Part shown: positions 7,435 to 15,943 of the stretch, one piece after another
Layout of the letters: every line of letters begins with the position of its first letter
How positions within the stretch are numbered: the stretch's first letter is position 1
Notes under the pieces: model-generated
Seen by the model: the letters and a program-made list of their open reading frames with translations, nothing else
Databases searched by the model: none
What the model was told of the DNA's origin: nothing
NCBI RefSeq assembly: GCF_024508875.1
Contig: NZ_JANINU010000071.1
Location: forward strand, 1 to 46,831
Reading direction: 5' to 3'
From: Phenylobacterium sp.
Lineage (GTDB): Bacteria > Pseudomonadota > Alphaproteobacteria > Caulobacterales > Caulobacteraceae
DNA: 46,831 bases
Program-made: the position numbers and the translations under genes

Positions 7435-8037
7435 ATGTCCATCTCGCCCGACATGGCCGAACGGCACGCGCGCACCCTGGCTCGGCTGGCCGAGCTGGGC
7501 CTGGCGCTGGCCGAGCAGACGTTCGCCGACGCGGACGCCGCGGCGACGCCGGCCGAGCGGAACGACGCCGTGAAGGCTTTCCATACGGTATCGCGCTCGG
7601 TGCGCCAGTGCGTGGCGCTGGAGGCTCGGCTGGTCCGCCAGCAGGCGCTCGACGCCCGCGAGGCCGCACGGGCGAAGGCGGGCGAGCCGCCGCGCAAGCC
7701 CGGCGGCGTGGAGATTTCACGCCGGGTCTCGGCCGTGCGTGGCGCGGTGACCCGCGTCATCTGGCACGAGGCCGAGGACGACGACACCGCCGCCTGGCTG
7801 GAAGACGCCCTGAACGAAGACCTCGCCACGGCCTGCCTGCGCGACGACTTCTGCGCCGAGACCCTGGACGACCACATCGCCAATCTCTGCCAGGCCCTGG
7901 GCCTGCCCGAAGCCGCCGCCCGCCGCTGGCGCGACCTGCCCGATGCCCAGGCGCCCGACCGGCCCGAATGGGACGACGATCCGCCGGGTGCGACCAACGC
8001 GGCGGCGCCCGAACCCCCGGCTCAAAGCTCGGCGTAG
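7435..8037 (+). CDS. Hypothetical protein, predicted SOS-regulated
   Basis: 200 residues with no family recognised. It is helical and very rich in Ala, Arg, Asp and Glu: a first region (ERHARTLARLAELGLALAEQTF ... SVRQCVALEARLVRQQALDAREAARA) that could form coiled coils, a middle region (ISRRVSAVRGAVTRVIWHEAED), and an acidic Pro-rich C-terminus (RPEWDDDPPGATNAAAPEPPA). There is no signal peptide or membrane segment. The composition of the middle part hints at nucleic-acid or protein binding, but this is only suggestive. A perfect LexA box directly precedes the ATG, so a role in the DNA-damage response (division inhibition, repair accessory, regulator) is a hypothesis. The second Met (7453) is a possible true start. 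Confidence 0.7.
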   Translation: MSISPDMAERHARTLARLAELGLALAEQTFADADAAATPAERNDAVKAFHTVSRSVRQCVALEARLVRQQALDAREAARAKAGEPPRKPGGVEISRRVSAVRGAVTRVIWHEAEDDDTAAWLEDALNEDLATACLRDDFCAETLDDHIANLCQALGLPEAAARRWRDLPDAQAPDRPEWDDDPPGATNAAAPEPPAQSSA

Positions 8038-8051
8038 CGGCCTGCCCTCGT

Positions 8052-8078
8052 GGCCTTCTCCCGCAAGGGGAGAAGGCC
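8052..8078. terminator. Bidirectional hairpin between convergent genes
   Basis: GGCCTTCTCC (8052-8061) pairs exactly with GGAGAAGGCC (8069-8078) around a 7-base loop; one further C:G pair can form inside it. It lies between the 7435 gene (ends 8037) and the CoA-transferase (ends 8086 on the other strand). There is no T-run on either side, so termination may be Rho-assisted, or the hairpin may mainly protect 3' ends. Confidence 0.6.
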
Positions 8079-8085
8079 CGCCCAA

Positions 8086-9297
8086 CTATGCCTCCGCGCC
8101 CAGTTCCCCCAGCACCTCGTCGGTGTGCTCGCCCAGCTTGGGCGGATGGCGGCGGATGTTCGACGGCGTCTTGGCGAACTTCACCGGCGGCTTCATCAGC
8201 CGATAGGTCCCGAGGTCCGGATGCTCGTACGCCTCGAAGAAGCCCACCGCCTTCAGGTGCTCATCGTCCGGCAGTTCGTCGAGCGTGTTGGTCTTCACCA
8301 CCGGGATGGACAGCGGCTTCAGGATGTCGAGCCATTCCTGCGTGGTCTTGGTCGCCGCCGCCTTCTCGATCATCCCGTACAGTTCCTGGATGTGCTTGGC
8401 GCGGGTCCCGTAGTCGGCGAAGCGCGGGTCGGACTGGATCAGGTCGCCGTAGCCCGCCGCCTGGAAGAACTGGTCCCACTGTTTGTCGGTGTAGGGCAGC
8501 AGCCCGATGTAGCCGTCCTTGGTCCTGTACGGCTTGCGGTTCGGGTTGATCACCCGCTGGTAGCCCCACTGGCCGGTCGGCGGCTGGAAGGTGTGATCGT
8601 AAAGGTGCTCGACAAGCAGGAAGCTGGTCACGCACTCGAACATCGGCACCTCCACGAACTGGCCCTCGCCGGTCCGCGCCTTGTGCAGCAGCGCCGCCGT
8701 TACCGCCTGCGACAGGAAGAGGCCCGAGACCTTGTCGGCCACCAGCGTCGGCAGGATGCGCGGGGTCGGGTTTCCGTCGGTGCGGCCCAGGATGTCGGCG
8801 CAGCCGGACGCCGACTGGATCAGGTCGTCGTAGGCCGGCTCGCCCGCGTAGGGGCCGTCCGAGCCGTAGCCGGCGGCGTGGACGAAGACGATGTCCGGCT
8901 TTATCGCCGCCACCTCCTCGTAGCTGAGGCCCAGCCGCTTCATCCCCTCGTAGCGCACCGAGGAGGCCAGCACGTCGCACGACTTGATCAGCCGGCGCAT
9001 GGCGCGCTTGCCGCTCTCGGACTTCATGTCGATCAGGATCGAGCGCTTGTTGCGGTTGATGGTCAGGAAGATCGGGCCCATGCCCCTTGGGCAACCCTCC
9101 GGGAGATGGCCCGCCCATCTCATGATGTCGCCGCCATCGCCGCGGCCCGAGCCCGGGTCCTCGACCTTGATCACGTCGGCGCCCTGGTCGGCCAGGATCT
9201 GGGTGCCATAGGCGCCGTTGACCACGCTGGTCAGGTCCAGGATGCGGATGCCGCTCAGCGGGCCGGTGGGCTTCTGGGCCATGGTCTTGGCGGTCAT
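8086..9297 (-). CDS. Family III (CaiB/BaiF) CoA-transferase
   Basis: 403 residues, the usual length of class III CoA-transferases. It has the N-terminal CoA-binding pattern LSGIRILDLTSVVNGAYGTQILADQGADVIKVEDPGSGRGD, NRNKRSILIDMKS, and the catalytic Asp region PAYDDLIQSASG (Asp157 aligns with the aspartyl nucleophile), then RTGEGQFVEVPMFE. It transfers CoA between carboxylic acids to activate a substrate for the acyl-CoA enzymes encoded divergently. The ATG follows AGGGGAAA and starts 9 bases after the IclR stop, so IclR and transferase form one operon. The natural acid is unknown; the family covers carnitine, bile-acid and aromatic acid CoA transfer. Confidence 0.9.
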   Translation of the reverse strand: MTAKTMAQKPTGPLSGIRILDLTSVVNGAYGTQILADQGADVIKVEDPGSGRGDGGDIMRWAGHLPEGCPRGMGPIFLTINRNKRSILIDMKSESGKRAMRRLIKSCDVLASSVRYEGMKRLGLSYEEVAAIKPDIVFVHAAGYGSDGPYAGEPAYDDLIQSASGCADILGRTDGNPTPRILPTLVADKVSGLFLSQAVTAALLHKARTGEGQFVEVPMFECVTSFLLVEHLYDHTFQPPTGQWGYQRVINPNRKPYRTKDGYIGLLPYTDKQWDQFFQAAGYGDLIQSDPRFADYGTRAKHIQELYGMIEKAAATKTTQEWLDILKPLSIPVVKTNTLDELPDDEHLKAVGFFEAYEHPDLGTYRLMKPPVKFAKTPSNIRRHPPKLGEHTDEVLGELGAEA

Positions 9298-9306
9298 GCG
9301 TTTCCC

Positions 9307-10047
9307 CTACGTGTGTTCGACCCGATGGATCATGGCCTGGAGCTCCTCCACGATCGCATCCTGTTTCTCTTCCAGCCGCCCGACCCGCCCGGCGACGCCC
9401 ACCGCCGCCACCCGGCCGAACGGGCCCTTGGGCAGCGCCGCCGCGATGATGCCGAGGCCCGGCGAGATGCTGTTCTTGGAGAAGGCGTATCCCCTCGCCC
9501 GCACCTCGTTGACCCGCGTCATCAGCTCCTCCCGCGACTGCATGGCGCCGTCGCCCGAGGCGTTGATCCGCCGGCGCAGACGCTCGATCTCGGCGTCCTT
9601 CTTGGCCGACAGCAGGACCAGGCCCATGCCCGAACGGGCCAGGGGCCGCAGGGTGCCGGGCGGCGCCCGGAACTGCAGCGGCTCTGCGGAATGTATGACG
9701 TGGACATACTGCGCCTGCAGGTCGCTCTGCACTGCGAGTACGACCGTCTCGCCGACCTTGCGGTGCAGTTCCTCCAGCGACGCCAGCAGCGGCCCCTCGC
9801 CGAACAGCGCGGCCGGGACCCAGCTCCCCAGCACCGCGATCCGCATGGTCGGGAAATAGGTCCGCCGCTCGCGGTCGTAGTCGAGGTAGCCCAGGGCCAC
9901 GAGCGACTTCATCAGCGCCGATCCGCTGGACGTGGGATAGCCCAGCTCCTCCAGGATCTCCTTCAGCGCCAGCGGGCGCCGATGACGCGCGAAGACCTCC
10001 AGGATCTCCAGCGCCCGCTGCGCCGACTTCACCGCCCCTTCGGCCAC
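9307..10047 (-). CDS. IclR-family transcriptional regulator
   Basis: 246 residues: a winged HTH at about residues 5-65 (VKSAQRALEILEVFARHRRPLALKEILEELGYPTSSGSALMKSLVALGYLDYD) and an IclR effector domain to the end (PLARSGMGLVLLSA ... GYAFSKNSISPGLGIIAAALP). The GTG at 10047 was chosen because GGAGG precedes it at ideal spacing and family members start just before VKSAQRA; ATG 10092 would add 15 residues of unlikely leader. The regulator is divergent from the acyl-CoA dehydrogenase operon, with tandem operator-like repeats between them. It therefore probably controls both itself with the CoA-transferase and the dehydrogenase operon, in response to an acid or its CoA ester. Confidence 0.9.
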   Translation of the reverse strand: MAEGAVKSAQRALEILEVFARHRRPLALKEILEELGYPTSSGSALMKSLVALGYLDYDRERRTYFPTMRIAVLGSWVPAALFGEGPLLASLEELHRKVGETVVLAVQSDLQAQYVHVIHSAEPLQFRAPPGTLRPLARSGMGLVLLSAKKDAEIERLRRRINASGDGAMQSREELMTRVNEVRARGYAFSKNSISPGLGIIAAALPKGPFGRVAAVGVAGRVGRLEEKQDAIVEELQAMIHRVEHT

Positions 10048-10095
10048 GCGCCCTCCAAAATCGGCTTCGATTTCAGGAATGAAGCTCAACATAAC

Positions 10096-10136
10096 ACATA
10101 TGTGGAAATTCAATCTACATATGGGCGAATTCAGTC
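10096..10136. promoter_or_regulatory. Two tandem 20-base operator-like repeats in the divergent IclR/acyl-CoA dehydrogenase promoter
   Basis: Copies at 10096-10115 and 10117-10136 match at 16 of 20 positions with a 21-base period (two helical turns). Both begin ACATATG and share ATTCA and a final TC. The first copy also lies in a perfect palindrome CACATATGTG (10095-10104). Position between divergent genes, one encoding IclR, makes these the likely IclR binding sites. Confidence 0.65.
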
Positions 10137-10201
10137 AGAGCTAGTATCCGTTCGTTCGGGCCTGTTCAATGGCCGGAAAACAGGATCGGGAGGGAGGCGC
10201 G

Positions 10202-11368
10202 ATGCATTTCGAGCTCTCGGAAGAGCACCGGATGCTCAAGGACCTGGTGCAGAAGTTCGTCCGCGACGAGCTGATGCCCCTCGAGACGGGCGTCATGGCC
10301 CGCGAGGCCGAGGGCAAGGGTCTCGGCATCTCGCCCGACGACCACGCGCGCCTGGATAAGAAGGCCCACGAGCTGGGCCTGTTCGGCCTGGACGCGCCGG
10401 AGGACGTGGGCGGGTCGGACCTGCCGATGGTCGCCATGGTGGGCGTCGAGGAGGAGATCGGCCGCTGCATCACCCCCTACACCCTGCCGCCGGACAGCCC
10501 GAACCTGCGGATGCTGATGGCCACCGTGAACGAGCGGCAGCGCGAGGCCTACCTGGCGCCCTACGTCGCTGGGAAAATCAGCTCGGCGATCGGTATTTCC
10601 GAGCCGGGCGCCGGGTCTGACCCGGCCGGTATGACCACGTCCGCCGTCCGCGACGGCGACGACTGGGTCATCAACGGCCGGAAGATCTGGATCACGCGCG
10701 CCGCGGAGTCGGACTTCACCATCCTGATGGCGGTGACCGACAAGGCGAAGGGCGCCCGCGGCGGCATGTCGGCCTTCCTGGTCGACAAGGGCACGCCGGG
10801 CTTCAACATCCTGCGCCGCATCCCGATGCTGGGCGGGCAGTACAGCTACGAGATCGCCCTGGAGGACTGCCGGGTCGAGGGCTGGAAGCTGCTGGGCCAG
10901 GAAGGCGCGGGCTTTGCGCCCATGCAGGTGCGGCTGGGCACGCGGCGGATCCAGATGGCGGCGTGGTCCATCGGCATGGCCCAGCGAGCGATGGAGATGG
11001 TGGTCGAGTACGCCCCGCAGCGGAAGACCTTCGGCTTGCCGCTCAGCGAGCGCCAGGCGATCCAGTTCTGGGTGGCCGAGGCGGCGACCAAGATCCACGC
11101 CACGCGCCTGATGGTCTACGACTGCGCCTGGAAGCTGGACAACGGCCGTGACGTCCGCTCCGAGATCAGCATGATCAAGTGGTACGCCACCGAGATGGCC
11201 TATGAGACCGTCGACCGGGCCATGCAGGCCTTCGGCGCCATGGGTATGACCAAGGAACTACCGCTGCAGCTCATGCAGGCGAAGCTGCGGACGATGCGCA
11301 TCTATGACGGCCCGACCGAAGTGCATAAGTGGGTCGTGGCCAGGAACCTGTTGGGGACGAGACGATGA
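10202..11368 (+). CDS. Acyl-CoA dehydrogenase
   Basis: 388 residues with the three acyl-CoA dehydrogenase domains: N-terminal helices (MHFELSEEHRMLKDLVQKFVRDEL), the middle beta domain with the FAD/substrate motif ISEPGAGSDPAGMTT and WVINGRKIWIT, and the C-terminal helical domain with QRKTFGLPLSERQAIQFWVAE. The catalytic-base segment reads IYDGPTEVHKWVVAR, so the usual Glu of YEGT is Asp, as in ACAD10/11-like members. It would desaturate an acyl-CoA at alpha-beta using FAD and pass electrons to ETF. ATG 10202 has GGGAGG upstream; an in-frame ATG at 10169 lies among promoter sequence. The next gene overlaps by four bases. Confidence 0.92.
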   Translation: MHFELSEEHRMLKDLVQKFVRDELMPLETGVMAREAEGKGLGISPDDHARLDKKAHELGLFGLDAPEDVGGSDLPMVAMVGVEEEIGRCITPYTLPPDSPNLRMLMATVNERQREAYLAPYVAGKISSAIGISEPGAGSDPAGMTTSAVRDGDDWVINGRKIWITRAAESDFTILMAVTDKAKGARGGMSAFLVDKGTPGFNILRRIPMLGGQYSYEIALEDCRVEGWKLLGQEGAGFAPMQVRLGTRRIQMAAWSIGMAQRAMEMVVEYAPQRKTFGLPLSERQAIQFWVAEAATKIHATRLMVYDCAWKLDNGRDVRSEISMIKWYATEMAYETVDRAMQAFGAMGMTKELPLQLMQAKLRTMRIYDGPTEVHKWVVARNLLGTRR

Positions 11369-12147
11369 AAGACGCTTACGGCGACCACGTGAAGGTCGCG
11401 CTGGACGGGCATGTGGCCGTGGTCACTCTGGACCGGCCGCCGCACAACTTCGTCTCGGTCGAGTTCATGGCCGACCTGGCCGACGCCATGGAGGCGGCGG
11501 ATTGCGCGAACGGCGTGCGGGCCATTGTCCTGCAGAGCGAGGGCCGCACGTTCTCGGGCGGCGCCGACTTCTCCTCCCCCACCGACAAGGTGGCCAGCGG
11601 CATGGGCGGCGTGGGCGACCTCTACACCCAGGCGGTGCGGCTGTTCTCGATCGAGAAGCCGATCGTTGCGGCGGTCCAGGGCTCGGCCGTGGGCGCGGGC
11701 CTCGGCTTGGCGCTCGTGGCCGACTTCCGCGTGGCCTCGCCCGAGGCGCGCTTCGTGGCGAACTTCGTGAAGCTGGCCTTCCACCCGGGCTTCGGCCTGA
11801 CCCACACCCTGCCCCGTGTTGTCGGGCAGCAGCGGGCCAGCCTGATGTTCCTCACCGGCCGCCGCATCAAGGCTGAGGAGGCCCTGGGCTGGGGCCTCGT
11901 CGACGAGCTGGTCCCGGCCGAGGACCTGCGGGGGGCCGCCCTCGCCCTCGCCAAGGAGATCGCCGAGAACGCGCCCCTGGCCGTGGTCTCCACGCGCAAG
12001 ACCCTGCGCGCCCAGCTCGCGGCCGACGTGAAGGCCCAGACCGCCATCGAGCACGAGGCCCAGTCGATCCTGCGCGCCACCGAGGACTTCCAGGAGGGCG
12101 TCCGCTCGGTGGCCGAGCGGCGGGCCGGGAACTTCCAGGGGCGCTAA
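11365..12147 (+). CDS. Crotonase-superfamily protein lacking both hydratase glutamates
   Basis: 260 residues with the crotonase fold: VAVVTLDRPPHNFVSVEFM, the oxyanion-hole strand EGRTFSGGADF, and GSAVGAGLGLALVADFRVASPEARF, then LTGRRIKAEEALGWGLVDELVP. Aligning with mitochondrial enoyl-CoA hydratase places Gly114 where Glu144 should be and Phe134 where Glu164 should be. Ordinary water addition across the double bond is therefore doubtful; isomerase, hydrolase or another CoA-ester chemistry may apply. The ATG overlaps the dehydrogenase stop (ATGA), so both work on the same acyl-CoA. The exported protein gene follows two bases after the stop. Confidence 0.88.
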   Translation: MKDAYGDHVKVALDGHVAVVTLDRPPHNFVSVEFMADLADAMEAADCANGVRAIVLQSEGRTFSGGADFSSPTDKVASGMGGVGDLYTQAVRLFSIEKPIVAAVQGSAVGAGLGLALVADFRVASPEARFVANFVKLAFHPGFGLTHTLPRVVGQQRASLMFLTGRRIKAEEALGWGLVDELVPAEDLRGAALALAKEIAENAPLAVVSTRKTLRAQLAADVKAQTAIEHEAQSILRATEDFQEGVRSVAERRAGNFQGR

Positions 12148-12149
12148 AG

Positions 12150-12971
12150 GTGCGCGCCCTCCGGCTCGCCCTGGCGGTCGCCGCGCTCGCAGGTCCGGCG
12201 ACCGCACAGGCGACGCTGGACGCGGCCGGCCGCGAGACCGTGCAGGTGCGCACGCGGCCGGACGTGGCGGGCGACGTCTATCGCTATCGCAGCGAAACGC
12301 GCTTCGTGCAGAAGGACGACCAGGGCGGCCAGAGCCAGACCAACGCCATGGTCTTCGACCTGCAGGTGCTGGGGGTCGGTCCCGAGGGGCCGCGCATGCG
12401 CTACACCCTGCGCGAAGCCAGCCTGCAGGACAGCGGCGGCGCGTCGATGGGCGCGGCCATGAACGCGGCCGTCGGCGGCAGCCTGGACTTCCGCCTCGGG
12501 CCGCAGGGCCAGGTCGTGGGCGTGGAAAACTGGCCGGCCTACCGTACGCGGCTGCTGGCGCGGGTCGACGCCGCCCTGCCTCCGTCCGACCCGGTGCGCG
12601 GCCTGATCCATGAACGGATGTCCGGCCCCCCGCTGGAGACCGCCCAGGACATGGTGCTGGGCGATGTCGTGATCATGGCGCTCATGGAGCCCCGCGGCGG
12701 TCTACCCCTCGGGCTGAGCGACCTGAAGGATCCCGACGCCGGCAAGGCGACGCTCGCCGTCAGCGTCCGCAAGCCCGGCTGCGTCGTGGCCCTGGAGCGG
12801 GAGACGAACCGCACCGCGGGCGGAGCCGTCCGGGCGGTGGTGAGCAAGGCCGAGCTGGCCGTCGGCGACGGCCGCATCCTGACCCTTGAGGAACGCCGCG
12901 TGACCCGCGCGCCCGGCGGATCGCAGGAGGAGACGGTGACCATCCGCCGCCTGGACGCCCCTTCCTGTTAG
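12150..12971 (+). CDS. Exported hypothetical protein
   Basis: 273 residues with a clear Sec signal peptide (MRALRLALAVAALAGPATAQA, likely cleaved after ATA or AQA). The mature part is mostly beta-predicted: TVQVRTRPDVAGDVYRYRSETRF, then MVFDLQVLGVGPEGPRMRYTLREASL, later TLAVSVRKPGCVVALERETNR and a final Cys. I do not recognise the family; the look is that of a periplasmic beta-rich protein that may bind a lipid or polymer. It starts with GTG two bases after the crotonase stop, so it is cotranscribed with the acyl-CoA genes, although an unrelated passenger role is possible. Confidence 0.75.
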   Translation: MRALRLALAVAALAGPATAQATLDAAGRETVQVRTRPDVAGDVYRYRSETRFVQKDDQGGQSQTNAMVFDLQVLGVGPEGPRMRYTLREASLQDSGGASMGAAMNAAVGGSLDFRLGPQGQVVGVENWPAYRTRLLARVDAALPPSDPVRGLIHERMSGPPLETAQDMVLGDVVIMALMEPRGGLPLGLSDLKDPDAGKATLAVSVRKPGCVVALERETNRTAGGAVRAVVSKAELAVGDGRILTLEERRVTRAPGGSQEETVTIRRLDAPSC

Positions 12972-13117
12972 CCCTCGGCGAACCTCGCGCCGGCCGCGCC
13001 CGCGCCGGGATGCCTGTCGAGCGCCATGTCGAAGGCCAGTTCCGCGATCAGCGCGTGGCGCCCCAGCACGCCGACCACCGCAGCGCCCGGTTCGGACGGC
13101 CGCGCGGCGGCGGCCAC
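12968..13117 (-). CDS. Possible small ORF downstream of glk
   Basis: A GTG-initiated frame of 49 codons on the minus strand ends in TAA at 12968-12970, overlapping the stop of the exported-protein gene. The translation (GAAVVGVLGRHALIAELAFDMALDRHPGAGAAG) is plausible for a protein but unrecognised. No good ribosome binding site precedes it and GC-rich DNA gives such frames by chance. It fills most of the 174-base gap between 12971 and 13146, in which nothing else is apparent. Confidence 0.25.
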   Translation of the reverse strand: MAAAARPSEPGAAVVGVLGRHALIAELAFDMALDRHPGAGAAGARFAEG

Positions 13118-13145
13118 GGTCAGCGGAGCTGGTCGGTCGGGCCGG

Positions 13146-14117
13146 TTACAGGCGCTCCAGTTGCTCGAGCTCGCGGGCGGCGCCCACGATGGCCGGGTAG
13201 GGATGCAGCACGAGATAGGTCGGGATGGTCGCCACGTAGTCGGCCAGCCGCCCCTTGTCCTCGAACCGCTTGCGGAAGCGGCCCGACGCCAGCCGCTCGG
13301 CGATTCGCGGGGCGATACCGCCCGAGATGAAGACGCCGCCGCGCGCCCCGAACGTCAGCGCCAGGTCGCCGGCCACCGCCCCCAGGATGCCGCCGAAGCG
13401 GTCCAGCGCCTCCCCGGCCAGCGGATCGCCCACCATGCCTTCCTTGGTGACCGCCATCTCGTCGGCAAGCGCGGCCGCCTGGCCCTTGATGTCGGCCAGC
13501 GCCGCGTAGAGGTCGTAGAGCCCCTGGCCCGACAGCAGCCGTTCGACCGAGACCCGGCCGTACCGGGCCATCATCCGCCGCAGCACCTCGATCTCGACCT
13601 CGTCGGTGGGGGCGAACGCCGCGTGGCCGCCCTCGGTGGCGATGGCGATGTCCCCGCGGTCGCTGCGGGCGAGGCCCGCCACGCCGAAACCCGTGCCCGC
13701 GCCCAGCGCCACGATCGGGCAATCGTGCGGCCCCTTCGGCAGGGCGGGACCGATCGGCCGAAGGTCGGCGCCTTCCAGCAGCGGACACGCCAGCGCCTGG
13801 GCGGCGAAATCGTTGATCAGCTCGACCGCCTCGAACTCGAAGTGCGCCAGGAGGTCGCCCTCGGACACCCGCCAGTCCAGGTTGGTGAACTCGATCTCGC
13901 CGTCCAGCACCGGACCGGCGACGGCGATCACCGCCTTGGGCGGCCGCTTCTTGCCGACGGTCGTCTCGATGTACTCGGCGACGATCGCATCGAGGCTGGG
14001 ATAGTCCTTGCAGGGGAAGCTGCGCGGATTGCGGATGTGACCCTGGCTGTCCACCAGGGCGAAGCGCGCGTTGGTGCCGCCGACGTCGCCGACGAGCCCG
14101 GTCCACTGAGGCTTCAT
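13146..14117 (-). CDS. glk: Glucokinase
   Basis: 323 residues of the bacterial Glk family. ATP-binding phosphate loop GDVGGTNARFALVD at residues 9-22, then EFTNLDWRVSEGDLLAHF and ELINDFAAQALA with the catalytic Asp, GAGTGFGVA, the GGHAAFAPTDEVEIEVLRRM Glu/His region, and GGVFISGGIAPRI. It phosphorylates glucose released from glucans, trehalose or imported sugars. The start is ATG 14117, overlapping the edd stop by one base (TGATG). It is the last gene of pgl-edd-glk. Confidence 0.93.
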   Translation of the reverse strand: MKPQWTGLVGDVGGTNARFALVDSQGHIRNPRSFPCKDYPSLDAIVAEYIETTVGKKRPPKAVIAVAGPVLDGEIEFTNLDWRVSEGDLLAHFEFEAVELINDFAAQALACPLLEGADLRPIGPALPKGPHDCPIVALGAGTGFGVAGLARSDRGDIAIATEGGHAAFAPTDEVEIEVLRRMMARYGRVSVERLLSGQGLYDLYAALADIKGQAAALADEMAVTKEGMVGDPLAGEALDRFGGILGAVAGDLALTFGARGGVFISGGIAPRIAERLASGRFRKRFEDKGRLADYVATIPTYLVLHPYPAIVGAARELEQLERL

Positions 14118-15937
14118 CAAGCGGCCTCGAACAGGGCGCAGGCGCCGGTGTCGGCCGGACCCGCCGCGCGGCGCATCCAGCCGAACAGCTCGCGGCCATA
14201 CCCCTGGCCGGACGGCGGGCATACCGCCCGCGGCCTGCGCATCAGCTCGGCCGGGTCGACCTTGATCTCCAGCGTGCCCGCCTCCGCGTCGAGGCGGATG
14301 ACGTCGCCATCACGCACGTGGGCGAGCGGGCCGCCGACCGCCGCCTCGGGCGTCACGTGGATCGCCGCCGGCACCTTCCCGCTGGCGCCGGACATGCGAC
14401 CGTCCGTGACCAAGGCCACCTGGAAGCCCTTGTCCAGCAGCACGCCGAGGGTAGGGGTGAGCGAATGCAGTTCGGGCATCCCGTTGGCTTGGGGCCCCTG
14501 GAAGCGGACGACGGCGATGAAGTCGCGGCTGAGTTCGCCGCGCTTGTGGGCGGCCAGCAGCTCCTCCTGGTCCTCGAACACGATGGCGGGGGCTTCGACG
14601 ATTCGATGCTGCGGCTTCACGGCCGACGTCTTGATCACCGCGCGGCCGAGCCCGCCGGTCAGGACGCGGATGCCGCCCTCGCTCTCGAACGGATCGTCGG
14701 CGGGACGCAAGAGGTCGCGGTTCAGGCTGGCCGCGGGGCCTTCGCGCCAGACCAGCCGCCCGCCGTCCAGGAACGGCTCCTGCTGATAGCGGCGCAGGCC
14801 CTCGCCGGCGACGGTGCGCACGTCCTCGTGCGCCAGGCCGTGGTCCAGCAGGGTGCGGGTGACGAAGGCCATGCCGCCCGCGGCGTGGAACGCGTTCACG
14901 TCCTCCGACCCGTTGGGATAGACGCGCGCGATGAGCGGCGTGACCCGCGAAAGGTCGTGGAAATCCTCCCACGTGACCAGCACGCCCGCCGCCCGCGCCA
15001 TGGCCAGGATGTGCAGGGTGTGGTTGGTCGAGCCGCCGGTGGCCAGCAGGCCCGCCATCGCATTGACGAGGCTCTTCTCGTCGATCACCGCCGAGAACGG
15101 CGTGTAGGCGTTGCCGCCGTCGCGGATCTCCACCGCACGCTTCGGCGCATGGGCCGTCAGGGCGTCGCGCAGCGGCGTGTTGGGGCTGATGAAGGCCGCG
15201 CCGGGCAGGTGCAGGCCGGTCATCTCCATCATCATCTGGTTGGAATTGGCGGTGCCGTAGAAGGTGCAGGTGCCCGGTCCGTGATAGCTCTTCATCTCGG
15301 ACGTAAGCAGCTCGTCGCGGGTGGCCTTGCCCTCGGCGTACAGCGCGCGCACCCGGGCCTTCTCCGAGTTGGAGATGCCCGAGGTCATCGGGCCACCGGG
15401 CACGAAGATGGTCGGCAGATGCCCGAAGGCGGCCGCGCCGATGAACAGGCCCGGCACGATCTTGTCGCAGATGCCCAGCATCAGGGCCGCGTCGAAGGCG
15501 TCGTGGGTCAGCGCCACGGCGGTCGACATGGCGATCACGTCGCGGCTGAACAGCGACAGCTCCATGCCAGGCCGCCCCTGGGTGACGCCGTCGCACATGG
15601 CAGGCACGCCGCCGGCGAACTGGGCCGTCGCCTGAACCTCGTGCGCCGCCTTGCGGATGATATCGGGGAACCGTTCGTACGGCTGATGGGCCGAGAGCAT
15701 GTCGTTGTACGCCGAGACGATGGCGACGTTGGGCGCTGTAGGATCGCGCATCCGCTGCTTGTCGCCGTCCGGGCTGGCGGCGAACGCGTGGGCCCAGTTG
15801 GCGCAGGACAGCTTGCCGCGCCCGGGCCCGGACTGACGGGCGGCCTCCATGCGGGAGAGATAGTCGGCGCGGGTCTCGCGGCTTCGCTCGACGATCCGCT
15901 GGGTGACCTCGGCGGTGACTGGATGAATCTGTGCCAT
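14117..15937 (-). CDS. edd: 6-phosphogluconate dehydratase (Entner-Doudoroff)
   Basis: 606 residues, the family length. It is an ilvD/edd-type iron-sulfur dehydratase: [24 protein letters not shown], cluster ligand region [62 protein letters not shown], and [23 protein letters not shown] near the end. It converts 6-phosphogluconate to 2-keto-3-deoxy-6-phosphogluconate; the aldolase eda is not in this window. It starts 6 bases after pgl and overlaps glk, one operon. Confidence 0.95.
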   Translation of the reverse strand: MAQIHPVTAEVTQRIVERSRETRADYLSRMEAARQSGPGRGKLSCANWAHAFAASPDGDKQRMRDPTAPNVAIVSAYNDMLSAHQPYERFPDIIRKAAHEVQATAQFAGGVPAMCDGVTQGRPGMELSLFSRDVIAMSTAVALTHDAFDAALMLGICDKIVPGLFIGAAAFGHLPTIFVPGGPMTSGISNSEKARVRALYAEGKATRDELLTSEMKSYHGPGTCTFYGTANSNQMMMEMTGLHLPGAAFISPNTPLRDALTAHAPKRAVEIRDGGNAYTPFSAVIDEKSLVNAMAGLLATGGSTNHTLHILAMARAAGVLVTWEDFHDLSRVTPLIARVYPNGSEDVNAFHAAGGMAFVTRTLLDHGLAHEDVRTVAGEGLRRYQQEPFLDGGRLVWREGPAASLNRDLLRPADDPFESEGGIRVLTGGLGRAVIKTSAVKPQHRIVEAPAIVFEDQEELLAAHKRGELSRDFIAVVRFQGPQANGMPELHSLTPTLGVLLDKGFQVALVTDGRMSGASGKVPAAIHVTPEAAVGGPLAHVRDGDVIRLDAEAGTLEIKVDPAELMRRPRAVCPPSGQGYGRELFGWMRRAAGPADTGACALFEAA

Positions 15938-15943
15938 GGGGGC

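Noticed and set aside
10113..10113. TTG at 10113 or ATG at 10092 as IclR start
   Set aside because: GTG 10047 has an ideal GGAGG and fits family N-termini; the longer starts run through the operator region.
10149..10171. GTTC repeats near the acyl-CoA dehydrogenase promoter that resemble a LexA box
   Set aside because: Spacings between GTTC copies are 6 and 10 bases, not 7.
8050..10359. A 769-codon plus-strand open frame
   Set aside because: It is the antisense shadow of the CoA-transferase and IclR genes, both confidently recognised.
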